DNA from: Linderina pennispora
Lineage: Eukaryota; Kickxellomycota; Kickxellomycetes; Kickxellales; Kickxellaceae
Direction: 5' to 3'
Length of the DNA: 64,000 nucleotides
Assembly: GCF_002104995.1 (NCBI RefSeq)
Contig: NW_024468249.1
Span: 2,046,001-2,110,000, forward strand
Part shown: positions 62,224-64,000 of the stretch, in pieces
Position numbering within the stretch: position 1 is the stretch's first letter
Layout of the letters: each line of letters opens with the position of its first letter
Position numbers and translations under genes: made by a program
Notes under the pieces: generated by a model
What the model saw: the letters and a program-made list of their open reading frames with translations, nothing else
Database searches by the model: none
What the model was told of the DNA's origin: nothing

Positions 62224-63219
62224 TATCCATCATGCAAGCATGTATGTATGCTCTTTGATGATATTGACACTATGTACAAATTGCTCTAGGTGGGGCAACA
62301 TAGAATCACGGAAGCCAATACCACCAAGCGATGTCTTTATGACAGTAGTGCTGCGGGTAATATTCATTTGAGAAATTCAATAGGCAAAGTAAGAAGAGAA
62401 ATGATGCTGTTCAGTTTTGCTTTATTGCGTATGCATAGCATTAAGAACTTTTTATTAAAAATTATCTGGCTTGCATGGTTCTTGAGGCCTTTAGCACTCA
62501 TACAGTCTCTTGAATCAGTCTATACAGACTGGATCCATTGTGACCCAAATACTACCGCTTACGCATGTTCATAAGACAAATTAATTTATAAAATAAACCC
62601 ACAAATATTGCATGACCGCTAGAAGAGCTATATGGCCCTATTCAATAGGTGCTCATAAATAACTATCCTAAGAGTGTTGCGCAGCCGGTGATGACCACCA
62701 TGATGATGCTATGGAAATTATCAGGCCGACCGACAATGAGAGCAGCTCTTGCGCTGAACCAATGGAGATATCCAGTGGAGACCTGTGACCACTACAATAA
62801 CAACTCGTCACCCTGGTTTCACCGATGAGGTCAGATGCCGCACAAGATCAAAAGGAGTTTACAGAGCAAGTCACTCGAACCTGTGTTGAAGCTTAAGAGT
62901 TTTATTTTCTTTTTAACCAATTAAATAATTTCTAGCGGACGGTCGGACACTTTTTGGACTATAAAATCTTATATAAAGGTAACTAGCAGTCTCATGCTTG
63001 CGATGCAAGCGCACCTCTATGTGTGCCAAACGCTGTTTGTCACACATTTCGGTGGAGACTGCTAGCGCCTGCAGCGGGCTGAATACATAAATACAAATTT
63101 GTTTTTGAATATAATAGGTTTTAATATAAAATATTTAATAATTTTAATACTAATAATAGTATATGGTAGAAATTAGTATTAGCTAATAAAAATATATTTA
63201 ATATAAAGATAAAATTAAA
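62224..63219. other. A/T-rich spacer between the Fanzor gene and the helicase
   Basis: No gene is recognised; a 94-codon plus frame at 62290-62574 is featureless. Composition is clearly more A/T-rich than the host genes to the left, strongest at 63080-63220 (runs of aatatttaataatttt). It contains the structured inverted-repeat element at 62983-63065. Confidence 0.5.
62983..63065. repeat. Nested inverted repeats, three-way-junction fold
   Basis: The outer arms CTAGCAGTCTC (62983-62993) and GAGACTGCTAG (63055-63065) pair perfectly over 11 bp. Inside are two more hairpins. One is GCTTGC/GCAAGC (62996-63001 with 63005-63010, loop GAT). The other is ATGTGTG/CACACAT (63019-63025 with 63041-63047), extended by CAAAC/GTTTG (63027-63031 with 63035-63039). 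Together they make a compact 83-base cloverleaf-like three-way junction. It lies 155 bases beyond the helicase stop codon. Read on the minus strand it ends CTAG followed by T, as Helitron 3' ends do, though in Helitrons the hairpin normally sits about ten bases inside the end. It may be a transposon end or a structured RNA. Confidence 0.6.
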
Positions 63220-64000
63220 CTAAGAAAATATCTCCTTATAGACTATGTTTTTAGTCTTAGGTTCACTATCAGGATAATGTGTAGCTGACCCTAACATTAT
63301 CTTGAGATTACTAAATGATTGTATGCGAGAAAGTGCCACATAGAGTTGGCCATGAGTAAAGATGGGTGATGGAAGATAAAGCCCAACTCGTTCCATTGTT
63401 TGACCTTGGGCCTTATTTATAGTCATTGAGAAGGCAAGGCGGATTGGGAACTGGCATCGGCGTAGAACAAATGGTAATTGCTGGTGCTTAGTTGTTAATA
63501 TCATTTGGGGTATAAATACCCTGGTACCATAAGCAGCACCAGTTATAATTTCAGCATCAATCACATGGGGCTGTAATCTATGGCATATAAGTCGTGTGCC
63601 ATTACATAGACCATGGGCAGAATCCAGGTTACGTAGGAGTATGATTGGTGCCCCTACTTTGAGGCGGAGGTGATGAGGTGGTAGGGTTCCACCAACATCT
63701 AGTGAATTAAGAAATTCAACTGGGAACAGCTGCTGGGTCTCTGTAGTTGCACCATCAGTATCTGCAATTGAGTCAGCGCTATAGTAGTTAATGATAGTGC
63801 CTGGTAGATGGTCAATGATCTTGTTATTTAGATCATTCACTGAGGCATTAGTTGGTGATAGGATGCTACGATTGACCATATAGTTGGCTTGATTATATTG
63901 ATATGCTAAATTAGTATAAATTGCATTGATCAATAGCTCAACATTATCTGAGGGTATTACAGTACCCACAGGTAATTGAATTTGGTCATATTCATCGCTG
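63220..64000 (-). CDS. Pif1/Helitron-type helicase, C-terminal part (runs off the window)
   Basis: The frame is open to the window edge and continues past it, so the N-terminus is missing; the visible part is about 259 residues. It shows the C-terminal half of SF1B Pif1-like helicases as found in Helitron Rep-Hel proteins: QLPVGTVIPSDNVELLINAI, LRLKVGAPIILLRNLD, NGTRLICHRL, then motif V region AFSMTINKAQGQTMERVG and motif VI HGQLYVALSRIQSFSNL. The nuclease and N-terminal helicase motifs would lie beyond 64000, so free-standing Pif1 versus Helitron origin cannot be proved here. Low GC and an A/T-rich flank unlike the neighbouring host genes favour a mobile element. It has the same orientation as the Fanzor gene. 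Confidence 0.85.
   Translation of the reverse strand, partial: SDEYDQIQLPVGTVIPSDNVELLINAIYTNLAYQYNQANYMVNRSILSPTNASVNDLNNKIIDHLPGTIINYYSADSIADTDGATTETQQLFPVEFLNSLDVGGTLPPHHLRLKVGAPIILLRNLDSAHGLCNGTRLICHRLQPHVIDAEIITGAAYGTRVFIPQMILTTKHQQLPFVLRRCQFPIRLAFSMTINKAQGQTMERVGLYLPSPIFTHGQLYVALSRIQSFSNLKIMLGSATHYPDSEPKTKNIVYKEIFS

Noticed and set aside
62983-63065. tRNA gene or hammerhead ribozyme
   Set aside because: The outer stem is 11 bp with only two inner hairpins, there is no T-loop GTTCRA box and no CTGATGA/GAAA core on either strand.
1-64000. Search by eye for tRNA, 5S rRNA and telomere or centromere repeats
   Set aside because: No convincing B-box with matching stems, no rRNA segments and no simple telomeric repeats were found; a tRNAscan run would be needed to be certain.

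Overview
The window looks like nuclear DNA of an early-diverging filamentous fungus. It has mid-range GC, mostly single-exon genes with short GT-AG introns (one clear 79-base example), many polyQ and proline-rich proteins, secreted serine/threonine/proline-rich wall-type proteins, two HMG-box genes, calcineurin A, and an F-box-like protein. A Kickxellomycotina-like fungus (Coemansia relatives) would fit, but that is inference from gene style and not from a marker gene.

Layout. Bases 1-7800 hold no clean long gene. The minus strand there carries exon-like, membrane-protein-like fragments with splice signals. From 7.8 to 9.5 kb there is a multi-exon HMG-box gene (minus). Bases 9.5-12.2 kb are mostly unreadable. 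A GPI-type small wall protein lies at 12.2 kb (plus), then an intron-split coiled-coil gene with a CC1-box-like motif (12.8-15.3 kb, minus), then dUTPase (16.1-16.7 kb, plus). Calcineurin A copy 1 is at 16.8-18.6 kb (minus), an F-box-like protein at 19.9-21.6 kb (plus), a 1238-residue two-box HMG protein at 21.8-25.5 kb (minus), 3.5 kb of apparently non-coding DNA follows, and calcineurin A copy 2 is at 29.1-30.9 kb (plus). The two calcineurin genes share a nearly identical 1.6 kb core in inverted orientation but have different ends.

Next come an NmrA-like gene and an MFS transporter (both minus, both carrying single-base frame breaks), a group of small secreted proteins (34.5-38.1 kb), an endonuclease III homologue, a lysine-methyltransferase-type enzyme, an 814-residue proline-rich secreted protein and a 52-residue secreted microprotein (38.5-47.0 kb, minus). 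The plus strand then carries a zinc metallopeptidase with a jacalin-type C-terminus, a spliced vacuolar-type amino-acid transporter, and a ~1215-residue secreted Ala/Pro/Ser repeat protein (47.8-57.1 kb). A strongly pyrimidine-rich non-coding stretch follows.

The right end is mobile DNA. It has a long Fanzor (eukaryotic TnpB-like, RNA-guided nuclease family) ORF with all expected RuvC catalytic residues, followed at the edge by the C-terminal part of a Pif1/Helitron-type helicase in the same orientation. Between them is a compact nested inverted-repeat element (62983-63065) that would fold as a three-way junction. The Fanzor/helicase/structured-element group, and the inverted calcineurin pair around an HMG-box gene, are the most interesting parts of the window.

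Several conserved genes (dUTPase, both calcineurins, NmrA, MFS) carry isolated one-base indels. Whether these are assembly errors or real decay cannot be settled from the sequence alone.
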